Below are positions 1 through 10,325 of a stretch of 64,000 nucleotides of DNA, piece by piece. The stretch comes from Endotrypanum monterogeii. Taxonomy: Eukaryota; Euglenozoa; Kinetoplastea; Trypanosomatida; Trypanosomatidae. Each line of letters opens with the position of its first letter. Position 1 is the stretch's first letter. The notes below the pieces were generated by a model. The model was not told where the DNA came from and did no database searches. It saw only the letters and a program-made list of their open reading frames with translations. The translations under genes and the position numbers were made by a program. Where the stretch lies: positions 729,159-793,158 of the forward strand of contig CM007318.1 in the NCBI GenBank assembly GCA_000333855.2, given 5' to 3'.

Positions 1-98
1 GCAGGTGAGCCGATCAATCTGGGGTGTCTGGCGTTCAAAATAGAAAAAGCAGCGATGCCGCTGCAAACGGACCTCGACGACACACTGCCGCCTTATTG

Positions 99-534
99 CA
101 ATCTAGCAGCCTTTTGATAGGAGGATGTGACGCCAACGGAGAGAATCTAATTCGAAAAAATGTGTCCTTGTGCGCAAGGGGGTTCGTCGCGCAGCACAAT
201 ATACACACACACACACACACACACCTCCCCACGAGGGACTCACTCCAGGGAAGGGAGAAAGGGGGAAGAACAAGGATCAACACCAGGAGCTATCACGCCC
301 CAGAGGTGGGTCAGAGATCTGAAGTGAGTCTCACGCTGTCCGCCAATACCTAGGTGTCACATCATCCACGACACCCGGTCAGAAGCGTTCAAGGCGACAA
401 GACACTGCCGTGAAATCTCTGGGGAGAAAGGGTGGGGGCATTACAACGCCAGAGGAGGAGGAGTAGACAGTCCACCCCCAAATAGACTCAGCAACAAAAT
501 ACCCTTCACGCCGCGCGAGCGGAACTCGATCAGG
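99..534. repeat. Interspersed ~430-bp direct repeat, copy 1
   Basis: This 436-bp block is nearly identical to 32859-33289, in the same orientation. The copies differ by a few single-base indels in homopolymers, a change in the CA tract region and two substitutions (near 417 and 518). Similarity starts abruptly at caatctagcag and ends abruptly at aactcgatcagg, and the flanks are unrelated. The block contains a CA microsatellite. It lies about 1.8 kb past the PERK-like stop codon, so it is in the 3' UTR or spacer of that transcript. Size and position recall the SIDER retroposons of Leishmania 3' UTRs. I see no poly-A tail or target-site duplication, so the family assignment is only a possibility. 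Confidence 0.85.
203..224. repeat. CA microsatellite inside repeat copy 1
   Basis: Eleven uninterrupted AC units, reading as TG repeats in the transcribed sense. The same tract is present in the second copy of the element. Confidence 0.9.
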
Positions 535-1141
535 CATGAAATTTTCCTGAATCGCTAGGGGTACAAGTCTCCTCTTGTGCCAGCTCATAAAATATGACGC
601 CCCCCGCCCAATCCTCAGCCTGCCACATCTGTTGGGAAAAAAAACGCACGTGTTGGTGCTGAGTATCAGACATAAGTTACGAGACCCCCTTCGTTCCCCC
701 GCACAACACAAGCGTGAATACGCTCAAAAGGAATGCGAACCCCCAACACAAGCACACACACAGGAAAAAAAACTAAACTCGGCTTGGGAAAGGGGGGAGG
801 TTTGTTTTTCTTCAGCAGCTTCGTAGATCCGCCACACTGATGTCATTCGTTGAGATGATTCGAACAGCAAACGAAGACAGGGTGACGCATATATTTGAAA
901 AGACATTCAAGGATGGCGCACCAGGGTGGCAGGGGGAGGGGAGTTTGGAGCGAACAAACAATAAGCCAGCAAAATCAAGATAGAAGCAGTGAACAATACG
1001 GGGGAAAGAGTAGGGCAACGGGAAGGCGGAGAAGAGCGAGCTACACATCGGACCGCATATTGGGGGGAAAAGATTATGGGGTTTGATCACTAACGCCTCA
1101 TAAACTTCCATTTCGCCACAACTATTTTACAGACGTGTAGA

Positions 1142-1173
1142 CATGTATATATATATATATATATATATACATG
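1142..1173. repeat. TA microsatellite closed by CATG arms (inverted repeat)
   Basis: A TA run is bounded on both sides by catg, so the whole tract is self-complementary and could fold into a long hairpin in RNA or extrude in DNA. Confidence 0.8.
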
Positions 1174-2173
1174 CGAGGATGAAGGGACGACACATTCACG
1201 AAGGCAAAGACCACTAGAAACTAAAAAAGAAGAAAAACATGCGTTAACAAAACACAATCATAAATAAATAAAAAGAGAAACAGAAAAAGAAGAGGGCGTG
1301 AAGATTAATTTTTTTTTTTTAAAGTCAAAGCAAGTAAACCCAGCAACAGCGGTAGATGTCATAATAAAAATAATAAACGCACACAGAGACAGACTACACA
1401 CTCGACACACACTCAAAGAAAAAAAAAACATATTAACGTGGCATGTGTATGCATGTGTTCACAAACAAAAAAAAAGCAGCAGCAGTAGTAGTAGAAGATG
1501 GTTTATCAGGAAAAGATAAGACAAAAAAAAAAAGACGAGGCAGCGTACGAAAGACCAAGAGAGAAAAAAGGGGCGTGGGAGGAAGAACAAGAGACAACGC
1601 ACGCGCACCGACAATGATAAAAAACTAAAAGGCAGGAAAAAGCTGTGACTGGTCGCTCCACCTCTTTATTTTGTTTCCTCTTCATATTCATTTTATTCAG
1701 CCGATATGGTTGCTCTCTTTCTCCCTAAAGCGCAAAAAGGGGGGGACTGAAACAAAAGGTGCATACAAGTCCAGGTGCCTCACATTCTTTTCCCTTATCA
1801 GCTCATGCTTTGAGCTCGCATGAAAAAGGGAGGGGAGTACGGGATACCTGCGGGAGGGGGGATAAAGGGAGTAACAGAAGTAGAGAAGGGCACCCAGATT
1901 AACAGAAACCGAAACAGCTGTCGTATAAAGCCGTTTTTTTTTTTTTGCGAGCATAAAAAAAAAGGACAATAAGAGAGAATCGAAGGGGTGAGTTTTTCTT
2001 TGAGGGGGAAAGGGGGGCGCTAGTGACACAAATAAGCAACGCAGACAAAAAAAAAACGAAACAGAGGGGGAGGAGGAGGGGGGCTTCACAATACGCGGCG
2101 TACCCCCCAATTCGATCAAGAAGCAAAAGGTTGGTGAAGTACAGGGGAGGCAGAGCGATATATACAACATATA

Positions 2174-2209
2174 TATACTATATATATATATATATATATA
2201 TATAGTATA
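2174..2209. repeat. TA microsatellite with TATAC/GTATA arms (perfect inverted repeat)
   Basis: The TA run is flanked by tatac on the left and gtata on the right, giving two perfectly complementary 18-base arms. It lies about 130 bp past the PERK-like stop codon, so it is probably inside that mRNA's 3' UTR. Confidence 0.8.
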
Positions 2210-2335
2210 CACCGAGAAAGAGAAAAGGCACCGTCAAAAACAAGCGCCTCAAAGGCCAAAGAGATCGGTGGTACAGGACTGGATCCAATAACGACAAGCG
2301 AATTCCTAACGCCGCTAGAATGAAGTTTCAACGAC

Positions 2336-5300
2336 TTAATCTGTCGCAGATACACTTCGATCCTGGAAGTCACGCTTCAGGATGGTAGATAAGTCGGCAT
2401 CCCCCACATACATCACTGGCGTCGATGGGGCCCCATAGGGGTCGCTAGCGAACAGGTCATTCGCCGATACACCATCAGTCATGGACAGTTCGGTGTTCAG
2501 CGAGCGTCCTGCGCTTGTCTCCGCATTGGAGCTCATTGGCAGACATCGACGCGAGTGGTAAGTGTTTCCAGAACCGACAATACGCTGCCCCAAAGGAGCA
2601 GCGCTGCTTTCGGTCACCGAGTTGACCGCTGCCCCGGTAGATGGAACGGCGACGCTCGTCGGTGTTGTGGATTCAGTGCGCCACACAGGGAGCGAATCTG
2701 TGCGGGCCTTACGCTCCTGCAGGGGTAACGGAAGGGTGTCGTGCATCCCGACGCAGGAGTTGGTCAGACTGTTCACCGCGTGATCTGCGTCTGTCGAGTG
2801 AGTATCCAGGGTGCCTTGGGGAGTCGAACTGGTGAGAAAATCTTTACTGTGTACTTTTTCCGTGGACCGAATGGCGACTGTCTCCCCTACGTCTTCGTCA
2901 CCGAGAACAGTGTTGGTGGTCTTGTGACTTTGGTTGAGCGAAGCTGAGTGGTTACCCTCTTCGAGGGGGCGGTGCAACGGTGCACCCTCGACTTCCTCGT
3001 TGCTTTCCTCTGCATCCAGCTTGACAATGAGCTTGTTGATCTGTCGCAACACCTTGCGAATTGGCGGTCGCAGGAGTGGGTCTGTCGCCAGCATGGACTT
3101 GATCAGCTGTGCCTCGTCAGGGAACTCCGTTTCGAGTTCCACCGGTAAGATCATTTGGTGGGCATCGGTCAGGATGCGGATCCGCTCGTGAAGCGTGGTG
3201 AAAGTGCAGAGCAGCTCGACAGCAATAATGCCGAGAGAAAAGATGTCCGACGGCTTATTCACCGGATCCCCGCGTGTTTGCTCTGGGCTGCAATAAAGGG
3301 GACTTCCGCCAACAACAGACCGCTCCTGATGGCCACCAACAACGTTGGACGTCAGATCTACGGTGCTTCCGGGTGCAGTCCCACGTCTCTTGGCGAGTCC
3401 GAAGTCACCGATCTTGAGAATATTGTCGTTGGAGACGAAGATATTTGTTGGCTTCAGGTCACGGTGGAGTACGTCTTGGTTGTGTAGATAGGCCAAACCC
3501 TCGCCGATCTGCCGCATGTAGTCTAACACCTCCAGGCGAAAAAAACCAGTTCGCAGACGCAACCAATCAGCCAAAGTTCCACGCGAGAAATACTCCATTT
3601 GTATGAACAGCATGCGGTAGGTGCCGCCATCGATGGAGTCTGTGTCGCAGCCGTTCCCCTGATGGGATGCCTTATCAACTGTAGACAGGACAGGTGAGTT
3701 ATCGCTGCAGGACAGAGATGCCGTATCGAACCCGTCGTCGTTGCGGTTGCAAAGGTCCAGGCGATTCGCGGTCGACACAGCGATGTCTTCGATCCAGCAA
3801 AAGTAGAACCGTACTACATTTGCATTGTCGAAGGAGCTGTGAAGCACGGCCTCCTGCACCACCCTCTCCTCATCCTGTTCGTGGATGTGAATCGCTTTGA
3901 TGGCGTACCGAGCATGGGTCACACGGTGCTCGACGCAGAAAACCGAACCCTCACCACCGCACCCGATCTTCTCAAGAACCTTAAAATGCAACTGAAAGAG
4001 TTTACCTTCCTCGTCAGTTCCAGTGTTCGCTTGAGAACGGCTGAAGCTGCTGAGATGATCGGAAAGAGCCTCGTCTGGCGTCGTGGTACCTGGCCGCAGC
4101 AGCGGCGGATGCTGCGCGCGCAACCACCAGCGCTCACCGAGATCAATATCGATTGTGTCATCGTCACTTGAGCTGTGACAGGCGTCGACCGCAGGATCAG
4201 TGCTTGCCACACCACCAGTGACATTTGACGACGAAGCTGTAAAGGTCCTTTCCGCCAGTATAGCCGCGTTGCTTTTCTTGAGATCCGTGGAGGGGGAGGT
4301 CAAGCCGACCGCTACTGAGGACGGGGTCGCGGTGCCGTCAGTCGCGGTGATCCCTTTCGCGTCCCTGAGAGATGGCACGTTCTCCTCCCCGTCATCGTCG
4401 CACATCATCGTGTACAGCTGCTCTGGGGTTGGATTTACCCAAGGCGAGTGGAGAGAAGACTTGTCGGGGTGATCCGGGTAATACAGTTGCCTCGACATAT
4501 GGTGTGCATGATCTGGGTGATAAAGCGACTCGGAGACCGCAGAGGCGTAAGCTGTCGGTATTCTCCATTGACCGTGGGATTCTATCAGAGTGGAGTCAAG
4601 GACGAGGCTGAATGGGGTGCTTCCTTCGCCTGGTGGGGAAAGAAGATCTTGCGGTACAAGCTGTGCCGATTGAGGGCGAGACGAAGATGTGTAGGAGACT
4701 CGGTCACGGCTGCGGTCCGCCTGGGTCCAGGCACGTTGCAACTGACCGCGCGGAGGTACGCCAGCACACAAAAATGCGATTGAGGCTGCGAGGCACAACA
4801 CGTGAAAGGAGATGACGGCAGCTGTACGCCAAGCCAACCCTGTTTTCACAACGGTTCCCGGATGCTCAACAGCACTCGCGGGCCTCTTGCTCGAGTAGGG
4901 GTTGTTAACATTCGTCAGATTTTTCGGTGAGGTTGCTGGTCCCATAACCCGACACGATCGTCCATTGTCCCCTTCCTTGAATGATCCCAGGAGCGACGGT
5001 GAAGGCCAAAGCGGCTCCCCCCAGTGTAGGTGATGGTCGTAGTATGCTGCGAGCTCCATCTCCTCGCGCTCATCTGCCTCGACATCGTCGGTCGGCCATC
5101 CAGCAGTCGCACAGCTGTCGTGACTGTAGGGGAACCCAACATCACTGTTCCCAAGAAAAGGTGTGAGTTGCAGACCACCGACTGCAATCTCCCCAGTGGG
5201 GGAAGTGGGTAAGGGCCGTGGTATATGTGCATCTGCAGGAATGCTCGCGCCCTCCTCGGCGGGCACGCGTAACTGCTCTTCCTTTTCCAGTACACTGCTA

Positions 5301-6703
5301 GAAGCCCAACGCAGGACCGGAATACGAAAGATTTCATCTGATTCCCGCACCCATACATACGCAGCAGTGACGGGGGTTGTGTTGACAGATGAGGCGGCTA
5401 CAGTGGCCGCGTTTGATGAAGAATCGCATGTGACGGGTGGCAAGACCGATGTCCATGCCGACGTTCCATCACGGATACTTCGGAGACTGACATGGGTTGC
5501 ATTAAGTTGGTGTAGAGCAACCATACGACTAAGATATTCTGTGGCGTAGGTACGCCAACGCTTCGATTCGTTAAACAGGAGGGCCCTGGAAGATGGCATG
5601 GACCGCGTCCGCTCTGTCTCCTGCTCTGGAGCGCGCTTGTAGGACACGTTCACAGTGTGTGCGTCGTCAAAATCAAAAATGTTACGCACAATCTTCGAGA
5701 AAAAACGTGGAGCTTCCTCACCCGCACCGTCTCTGGACGTCGCAGATGAACTATAGGCGGCATCCTTACCAGGAAAGTGTGGCGAAAATCCGGACTGGGT
5801 CGCTGTGTTGGGCACTAGTCGCAGTTGGGAAAGACGAATAGACCAGCTGTATTGACCTGCCTTCACCGCATGTATAGCGATGTTGTAACGCACAATGTGC
5901 AGGTGAGGAAGGAGCTCATTATAAAAAATACTTCTGGATCCCTGCGATGCGTCAGCGCCCGATGTGCTGCTAGTGAAATTGCAACTTTTGAAGGACTGCG
6001 ATTGAGCATCCCGAGGACCGACCAGACGCCCTGAATGTACGTCGAGGTCGGCCACCTGAATCGAGGAAGTGACGTACACATCCGTGCCATCTACGAAGAC
6101 AGCCTGACGCCTCAGCAACGTGGAGATGTTCATGAAAAAATACGGTTGCATTGCCTGCGGCAGCTCCTCAAGACCCTCTGCGGCATTCCGAGAGGACAGA
6201 TGGTGGTTCAAAAATGGAATGCGTGTAAACAGACTATTGCCTCGAACGAAAAAAGGAAGTGCCAGCGGATCGCCCAGAATCGTCTCCTTGGACGGTGGCT
6301 GGTCTACTGTCACCACGGTCATGTTATCGCCAGTACTGGTGCACCACACATGGTTGCCGTGCTCCAGATCATACGCATGCAGGTTGCCGTTCGCCATAAC
6401 GAGAAGCGCTAGGCTTCGTCCGGAAAAGGTGTAGTGGAGCGCGAGGCTCTGCGAAGCGGTGGCTTTCGTGACTGTCTCGTCGGAGATCAATGCAGCAGAA
6501 CGATCACTCAAAAAAGACTGTGACTCGCCGGTGTGTGACAAAGACACCGCCAGCACCACGAAAAGAAAGAGAAAACGCACGCCCGCAATGAACGCCCTCA
6601 GTGTGCTCGAGTACTTCGCTGCATGCCGCCGAGAATGATCGGCTCTCACCGTACCGCGAAATCCGACAAGCGAAGAAAACTTGAGCAATGCATCCTGGAG
6701 CAT
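2336..6703 (-). CDS. PERK-type eIF2-alpha kinase, ER membrane
   Basis: 1455 residues from an ATG at 6703. A hydrophobic signal/anchor lies near residues 38-60. It is followed by a luminal region to about 620 with PQQ/beta-propeller-like stretches such as GNLHAYDLEHG. A transmembrane helix spans about 622-645, a low-complexity linker follows, and a kinase domain covers about 907-1222. The kinase has a glycine loop (IGCGGEG), an AIK lysine, an acidic kinase insert, HRDLKPTN with catalytic Asp about 1082, DFGLA, and SPLYCSPEQ resembling the eIF2-kinase activation segment. This order of parts is that of PERK, which senses unfolded protein in the ER lumen and phosphorylates eIF2-alpha to lower translation. 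The family is known in Leishmania, where the transcriptional branches of the unfolded-protein response are missing. The long Ser/Thr-rich tail after 1222 has no domain I recognise. Family assignment is firm; luminal sensing is inferred. Confidence 0.93.
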   Translation of the reverse strand: MLQDALLKFSSLVGFRGTVRADHSRRHAAKYSSTLRAFIAGVRFLFLFVVLAVSLSHTGESQSFLSDRSAALISDETVTKATASQSLALHYTFSGRSLALLVMANGNLHAYDLEHGNHVWCTSTGDNMTVVTVDQPPSKETILGDPLALPFFVRGNSLFTRIPFLNHHLSSRNAAEGLEELPQAMQPYFFMNISTLLRRQAVFVDGTDVYVTSSIQVADLDVHSGRLVGPRDAQSQSFKSCNFTSSTSGADASQGSRSIFYNELLPHLHIVRYNIAIHAVKAGQYSWSIRLSQLRLVPNTATQSGFSPHFPGKDAAYSSSATSRDGAGEEAPRFFSKIVRNIFDFDDAHTVNVSYKRAPEQETERTRSMPSSRALLFNESKRWRTYATEYLSRMVALHQLNATHVSLRSIRDGTSAWTSVLPPVTCDSSSNAATVAASSVNTTPVTAAYVWVRESDEIFRIPVLRWASSSVLEKEEQLRVPAEEGASIPADAHIPRPLPTSPTGEIAVGGLQLTPFLGNSDVGFPYSHDSCATAGWPTDDVEADEREEMELAAYYDHHLHWGEPLWPSPSLLGSFKEGDNGRSCRVMGPATSPKNLTNVNNPYSSKRPASAVEHPGTVVKTGLAWRTAAVISFHVLCLAASIAFLCAGVPPRGQLQRAWTQADRSRDRVSYTSSSRPQSAQLVPQDLLSPPGEGSTPFSLVLDSTLIESHGQWRIPTAYASAVSESLYHPDHAHHMSRQLYYPDHPDKSSLHSPWVNPTPEQLYTMMCDDDGEENVPSLRDAKGITATDGTATPSSVAVGLTSPSTDLKKSNAAILAERTFTASSSNVTGGVASTDPAVDACHSSSDDDTIDIDLGERWWLRAQHPPLLRPGTTTPDEALSDHLSSFSRSQANTGTDEEGKLFQLHFKVLEKIGCGGEGSVFCVEHRVTHARYAIKAIHIHEQDEERVVQEAVLHSSFDNANVVRFYFCWIEDIAVSTANRLDLCNRNDDGFDTASLSCSDNSPVLSTVDKASHQGNGCDTDSIDGGTYRMLFIQMEYFSRGTLADWLRLRTGFFRLEVLDYMRQIGEGLAYLHNQDVLHRDLKPTNIFVSNDNILKIGDFGLAKRRGTAPGSTVDLTSNVVGGHQERSVVGGSPLYCSPEQTRGDPVNKPSDIFSLGIIAVELLCTFTTLHERIRILTDAHQMILPVELETEFPDEAQLIKSMLATDPLLRPPIRKVLRQINKLIVKLDAEESNEEVEGAPLHRPLEEGNHSASLNQSHKTTNTVLGDEDVGETVAIRSTEKVHSKDFLTSSTPQGTLDTHSTDADHAVNSLTNSCVGMHDTLPLPLQERKARTDSLPVWRTESTTPTSVAVPSTGAAVNSVTESSAAPLGQRIVGSGNTYHSRRCLPMSSNAETSAGRSLNTELSMTDGVSANDLFASDPYGAPSTPVMYVGDADLSTILKRDFQDRSVSATD

Positions 6704-6713
6704 ACACCTAATA

Positions 6714-6736
6714 CTTGCCGTTACGAAAAAAAAAAA
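6714..6736 (-). promoter_or_regulatory. Candidate spliced-leader acceptor for the PERK-like mRNA
   Basis: In the transcribed sense an uninterrupted 11-base T tract (6726-6736) is followed by the first AG (6714-6715), ten bases before the ATG at 6703. Poly-pyrimidine tract plus first AG is the usual trans-splicing rule in trypanosomatids. The resulting 5' UTR would be very short, so an acceptor further upstream is also possible. Confidence 0.45.
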
Positions 6737-7896
6737 TGATGGTGGCTACACGACCTGTCTGCTACAAAGCATAAACACCGTCGCGTGCACACACACTGGA
6801 AGGATTGATTTCTAGTTCGAAAACGAGCACTCAAGACATACACGGGGGCTTTTGGAGGGTCTAAGGCTCTCTGCAAAAGGTGGACAGCGAAGAGGAAGTG
6901 GGAGGCGACTAAATTCTCGCGTCACCGCCTCGCACACCTCCTTCACCGCTACTGGGTTGACTGATGATTCTTTGATGGGTACGAGACGATTATGGCACCC
7001 CTCCTCCGATGTCCATATATATATATATATATATTTATAGGGTGCGAAGATCACCTTTAGTGATATGCGGGTACCCCTCTCGTGAAATTACTTCTGCTGC
7101 TGCCTTTAATAGTTGTTTAGAGCGTTTGGGCGCCTGTCAATCGTTTTCCTGTTTTTCCTCCGGCTCTGCCCAAATACCCGGCAGAGGAGAAGCGCAGAGA
7201 AAGGCAAGGACAGAAAAAAAAAAGGGAGAAAGGTGTCCGATGACGCACACGTCGGAAGGCAAGGCTGTCTAATGTGAGTTGGTGAGGAAAAAATGAAATT
7301 TATAGGATGCTGCAGCCCGACGAGGAAGATGGCGGGAGTGTGGTACAGCGTGAGTGAGCAGTTAATGTGTGGGTAAAACAAAAACGAAAAAAAAAAAACA
7401 GAAATGAAACAGTCCTCGGGAGGTCAATATGAGAGGAACGCACAGGTACTCACATAAGAGGGGCCTCCCCATAAATATATAAAAAAGCAAAAAAATGAAC
7501 GTATGCTATCCAGCTCTAACAAATGCTGAGGATAACAATGAATGTGTATCGTTGGTAAAGAATCGGTGGTTTGAAATATATATTAGAATGTGCAACGGAA
7601 GTGAAAACAATTGTGGAGAAAAATGCGTTTTCGCACATGTAATCAAGGCATCTATGCCAAGTTATTGAGTATCGTCCATTCATGCAACGGCAGACTGCTC
7701 AGTCGGCTTCACAAAGAAAGAGATAGTGAGAGACACTGACGAAACAACCTGTTCCAATCGCATCCGATTACGGAATACGACTGCTCTCGCATGTGCAAAG
7801 GAATCCACGACAAGACGCGGCATCACCTCAAATACACATTAGTGTTAATTTGCTGTTGTTTTTGTTTTCCTGCTCGATGAAAACTTTGATTTCTCA

Positions 7897-7920
7897 TATA
7901 TATATATATATATATATATA
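7897..7920. repeat. TA microsatellite
   Basis: About twelve TA units, roughly 400 bp past the stop codon of the 477-residue gene, within its likely 3' UTR. Confidence 0.85.
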
Positions 7921-8322
7921 AGTATAGTTATGTTGCCCATGCTTCACACACGTGCATTGATATTTGATTCTTCATCGATCAGTGCACCTCTTTGTCCATA
8001 ATACGTGACAATGCTGCGAAGAGTTCAAGTTCGTGTGCGTCCACTTGACATGCCCAACAGAAGGAAATGTGGCAAAATGTGTACGATGTGTGTGACAAAA
8101 AAAAACAGGAATACCTCGCTAGAGAGAGTGGTTTTAAAACAAAAAAACACCTCACTGCATGCAAGCAAGACACACCAAAAAGGGGAAAAAAGCATGGGGA
8201 GAGAGAGATACAAATACGATACCAAGCGTGCGAGAGAAAAGACTATCAGCAAATCCTCCATCGTCGGCAACGCCATTGCAAGTGAATATAAGACGTGTCA
8301 CGAAGCAGTTCTGAGGGGGCTT

Positions 8323-9756
8323 TCAACGGAGGTGGCTATGAGGCTTCAGCAGTGTTTTCCAGGTGTGTGCCGAGGTCGATGCGGGATTCAACTGTGACAC
8401 CACCAAGCGCGCTGTGGCAGCCATGCGATCCTTCTCACTACCGGGAATGCCCTGCACAAGCTCTGCCTGCTTTTCCTGCTCGTCCAGCAACGATCGCACA
8501 ATTTTTTCTTGCAGCTCTACCCGCTTCGCCTGTAATTGTTTAAGCTCTGCCACGTCGGCGAAACTGAAACGTGGCGCCAGCGAGTGCTGAGCAGGGGGTA
8601 GGACCTCATCGAATGGTACTGCACTTAGCGACTGCGTGGTCGTCCAGTCTGTAGGTAGGGCAATAAAATTCTGTGCAGCCAAGACAGTGCCACGAGCCCT
8701 AACGCATCGGTCGTCCACCTGCATCTCACAAACACTGTTGTGCAAGCAGTCGGCGTAAAAGCGGGAAAGAGTGTCTCGCGGCATTGCCTGCAACTGCTGC
8801 ACTGCAGTGAGGTCAGTCCCCTCACTGGAGTCAAATTCATTAGCGTAAACCATGCAACCCAATAGATGAGCCGCTGCGCTTTCGTCGGAGACGTTTGTTG
8901 ATGACAGCGCTCCCAGTGCGTCCGCAGCACGCCCCGATAGCCGCTCGCATGCTCGCATCAAGAGGACATCGATGCTTTTATGGCTCACCACATCACCTTT
9001 GCCGGTCGCGTGCTGAGAAAGAGTCATGTTCTCCGGATGTACACAACGCTGAGAAGCCGCTGGTTTCTCAGAGCTGGACCACAGTGCTCTGACCGAAACA
9101 GGAAATTCGAAGGGGTCTACCACCTTTGCCACCAAGTGGTCGAGGTCAATCTCCTTGACAGCTCTTTTCTTTTTCTTCAACTCGAGGAGCTTGCTACGCA
9201 GTGAGTAGCGATCGAGGTGCAGTATTTTTGCTTTGAGATCCGCCACTTGGACGTCGATTGAGTCGGCGTCTGGTCCTTTCTGTGCTGCCGTCAATGATGG
9301 AGCTGGGGAAAGGCCCCGCGTTGAAGCAACAGTTGCGTCGTCTGTTTGATCCGTCTCACCGGGGAACATATTGGCGGATGGCCTCTCGCCTGTGTCAAAA
9401 ACTGTACCACGCATCCGTGATCCAGGTTTGCGCGATGGGGTCCGGGACGTTTGGATGCGCTTGCCGCCGAACGAGGGGGCCAGCTGATGAGATCCTCTTC
9501 TCAGTTCTTGGCCACGGCGTCGCTCATCCTGCGACAAGGCAATTATTGCCCGACCCGCATGGAGTCGTCGCTGCGTGTCTAGTAAGACAACCAACTCATT
9601 TTCGAGAGCCTCGAGGAGCTCATCGTTTGTAGAGGACTCTACAAGAGCAGCTTCGACATCATCCACGGCGCAGCACATCGCGTCTGCGTGCACAGCGAGC
9701 GATAGCGTTAGGAAACGCAACAAGTCGACCGCACTGGGCGTTGGATTGGCTGACAT
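8323..9756 (-). CDS. Unknown protein, 477 residues, coiled-coil segments
   Basis: I do not recognise this gene. The ATG is at 9756. The N-terminal ~90 residues are helical and acidic (DELLEALENELVVLL), followed by a basic, Ser/Arg-rich disordered stretch. A Lys-rich helix lies near the middle (LLELKKKKRAVKE). A charged helix near the C-terminus (LKQLQAKRVELQEKIVRSLL) looks like a coiled coil. There is no signal peptide or transmembrane segment, and no enzyme motif is visible. It sits between the OGG1-type glycosylase and the PERK-like kinase on the same strand, which says nothing about function in these polycistronic genomes. Coding status rests on length, a clean ATG and spacing like its neighbours. 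Confidence 0.8.
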   Translation of the reverse strand: MSANPTPSAVDLLRFLTLSLAVHADAMCCAVDDVEAALVESSTNDELLEALENELVVLLDTQRRLHAGRAIIALSQDERRRGQELRRGSHQLAPSFGGKRIQTSRTPSRKPGSRMRGTVFDTGERPSANMFPGETDQTDDATVASTRGLSPAPSLTAAQKGPDADSIDVQVADLKAKILHLDRYSLRSKLLELKKKKRAVKEIDLDHLVAKVVDPFEFPVSVRALWSSSEKPAASQRCVHPENMTLSQHATGKGDVVSHKSIDVLLMRACERLSGRAADALGALSSTNVSDESAAAHLLGCMVYANEFDSSEGTDLTAVQQLQAMPRDTLSRFYADCLHNSVCEMQVDDRCVRARGTVLAAQNFIALPTDWTTTQSLSAVPFDEVLPPAQHSLAPRFSFADVAELKQLQAKRVELQEKIVRSLLDEQEKQAELVQGIPGSEKDRMAATARLVVSQLNPASTSAHTWKTLLKPHSHLR

Positions 9757-10325
9757 CGCGTGCTTCGAGCTGAGTTCGAATACAGTCCAGTATAGTAGTC
9801 CTGAATAGCCCTCTAGTAGCTATGGTGGTGCGGAATCATTAGGAATACTCTCAACAAAAAACTCTTCTATGTGGATATGCACGCTGGTGTGAGGTGTAGG
9901 CGTGCTATTCACGTCCCTCAGCTCCGCGGCGGGCAAACAATCCTGGGATAGTGCATTCAGCAATCCATCTTGAATTTTTCCTCACCACGCAGACACGCCA
10001 TGTGGGAGATCCCTCAGGATTAGAAGAGAAGGAAAAAAAGGGGGGGAGCACAAAGGAAAAAAGGAAGGTGAAAAAAATGTTTTTTTATTTTCTTTTTTTA
10101 ATGCATTCAAAAGGAGCTGTCCATCAACAAACTCAGTGTCTGATACACCGCTAGCACAGTGCGCATATATACAAATACATATTATATAGTTTATTGATTG
10201 ATGGTGTGATGGGTTCAATAAAGCGGTATGCAGAAGAGAAAGCAATGAGCTTCTCTAACGTAAAAACAGGTGAGAGCAACAATAGATCCTCTCCTGCATC
10301 CCCAGGTTGGGGAGCAGACAGCGCG
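9757..10325. other. Short spacer, 477-residue gene to OGG1-type gene
   Basis: No gene seen. Purine-rich plus-strand runs lie near 10020-10110, with a short TA-rich patch near 10165-10190. Confidence 0.55.

Larger units (their letters stand above)
1..2335. other. Spacer downstream of the PERK-like gene
   Basis: No convincing gene is visible. The stretch holds repeat copy 1 (99-534), two TA inverted repeats (1142-1173 and 2174-2209), and plus-strand A-tracts and purine runs typical of trypanosomatid spacers. Some open frames occur, but they are low in complexity and driven by the repeats. The part nearest 2335 should be the 3' UTR of the PERK-like gene. The next gene in the unit would lie left of the window. 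Confidence 0.6.
6704..8322. other. Spacer between the 477-residue gene and the PERK-like gene
   Basis: No gene seen. It contains TA microsatellites at about 7014-7036 and 7897-7920 and several plus-strand A-tracts. The right half should be the 3' UTR of the gene ending at 8323; the left end holds the processing signals for the PERK-like mRNA. Confidence 0.55.

Noticed and set aside
24..353. Plus-strand open frame across repeat copy 1
   Set aside because: It is built on the repeat and the CA tract, recurs only because the repeat recurs, runs against the transcription unit and has no recognisable domain.
99..534. Calling the direct repeat a SIDER outright
   Set aside because: Position and size fit, but I could not confirm the family's conserved start, a poly-A tail or target-site duplications, so I kept a neutral name.
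8005..8397. 130-codon plus-strand frame near the end of the 477-residue gene
   Set aside because: Opposite strand to the unit, Lys/Arg-rich because of A-tracts, and overlaps the real gene's end.
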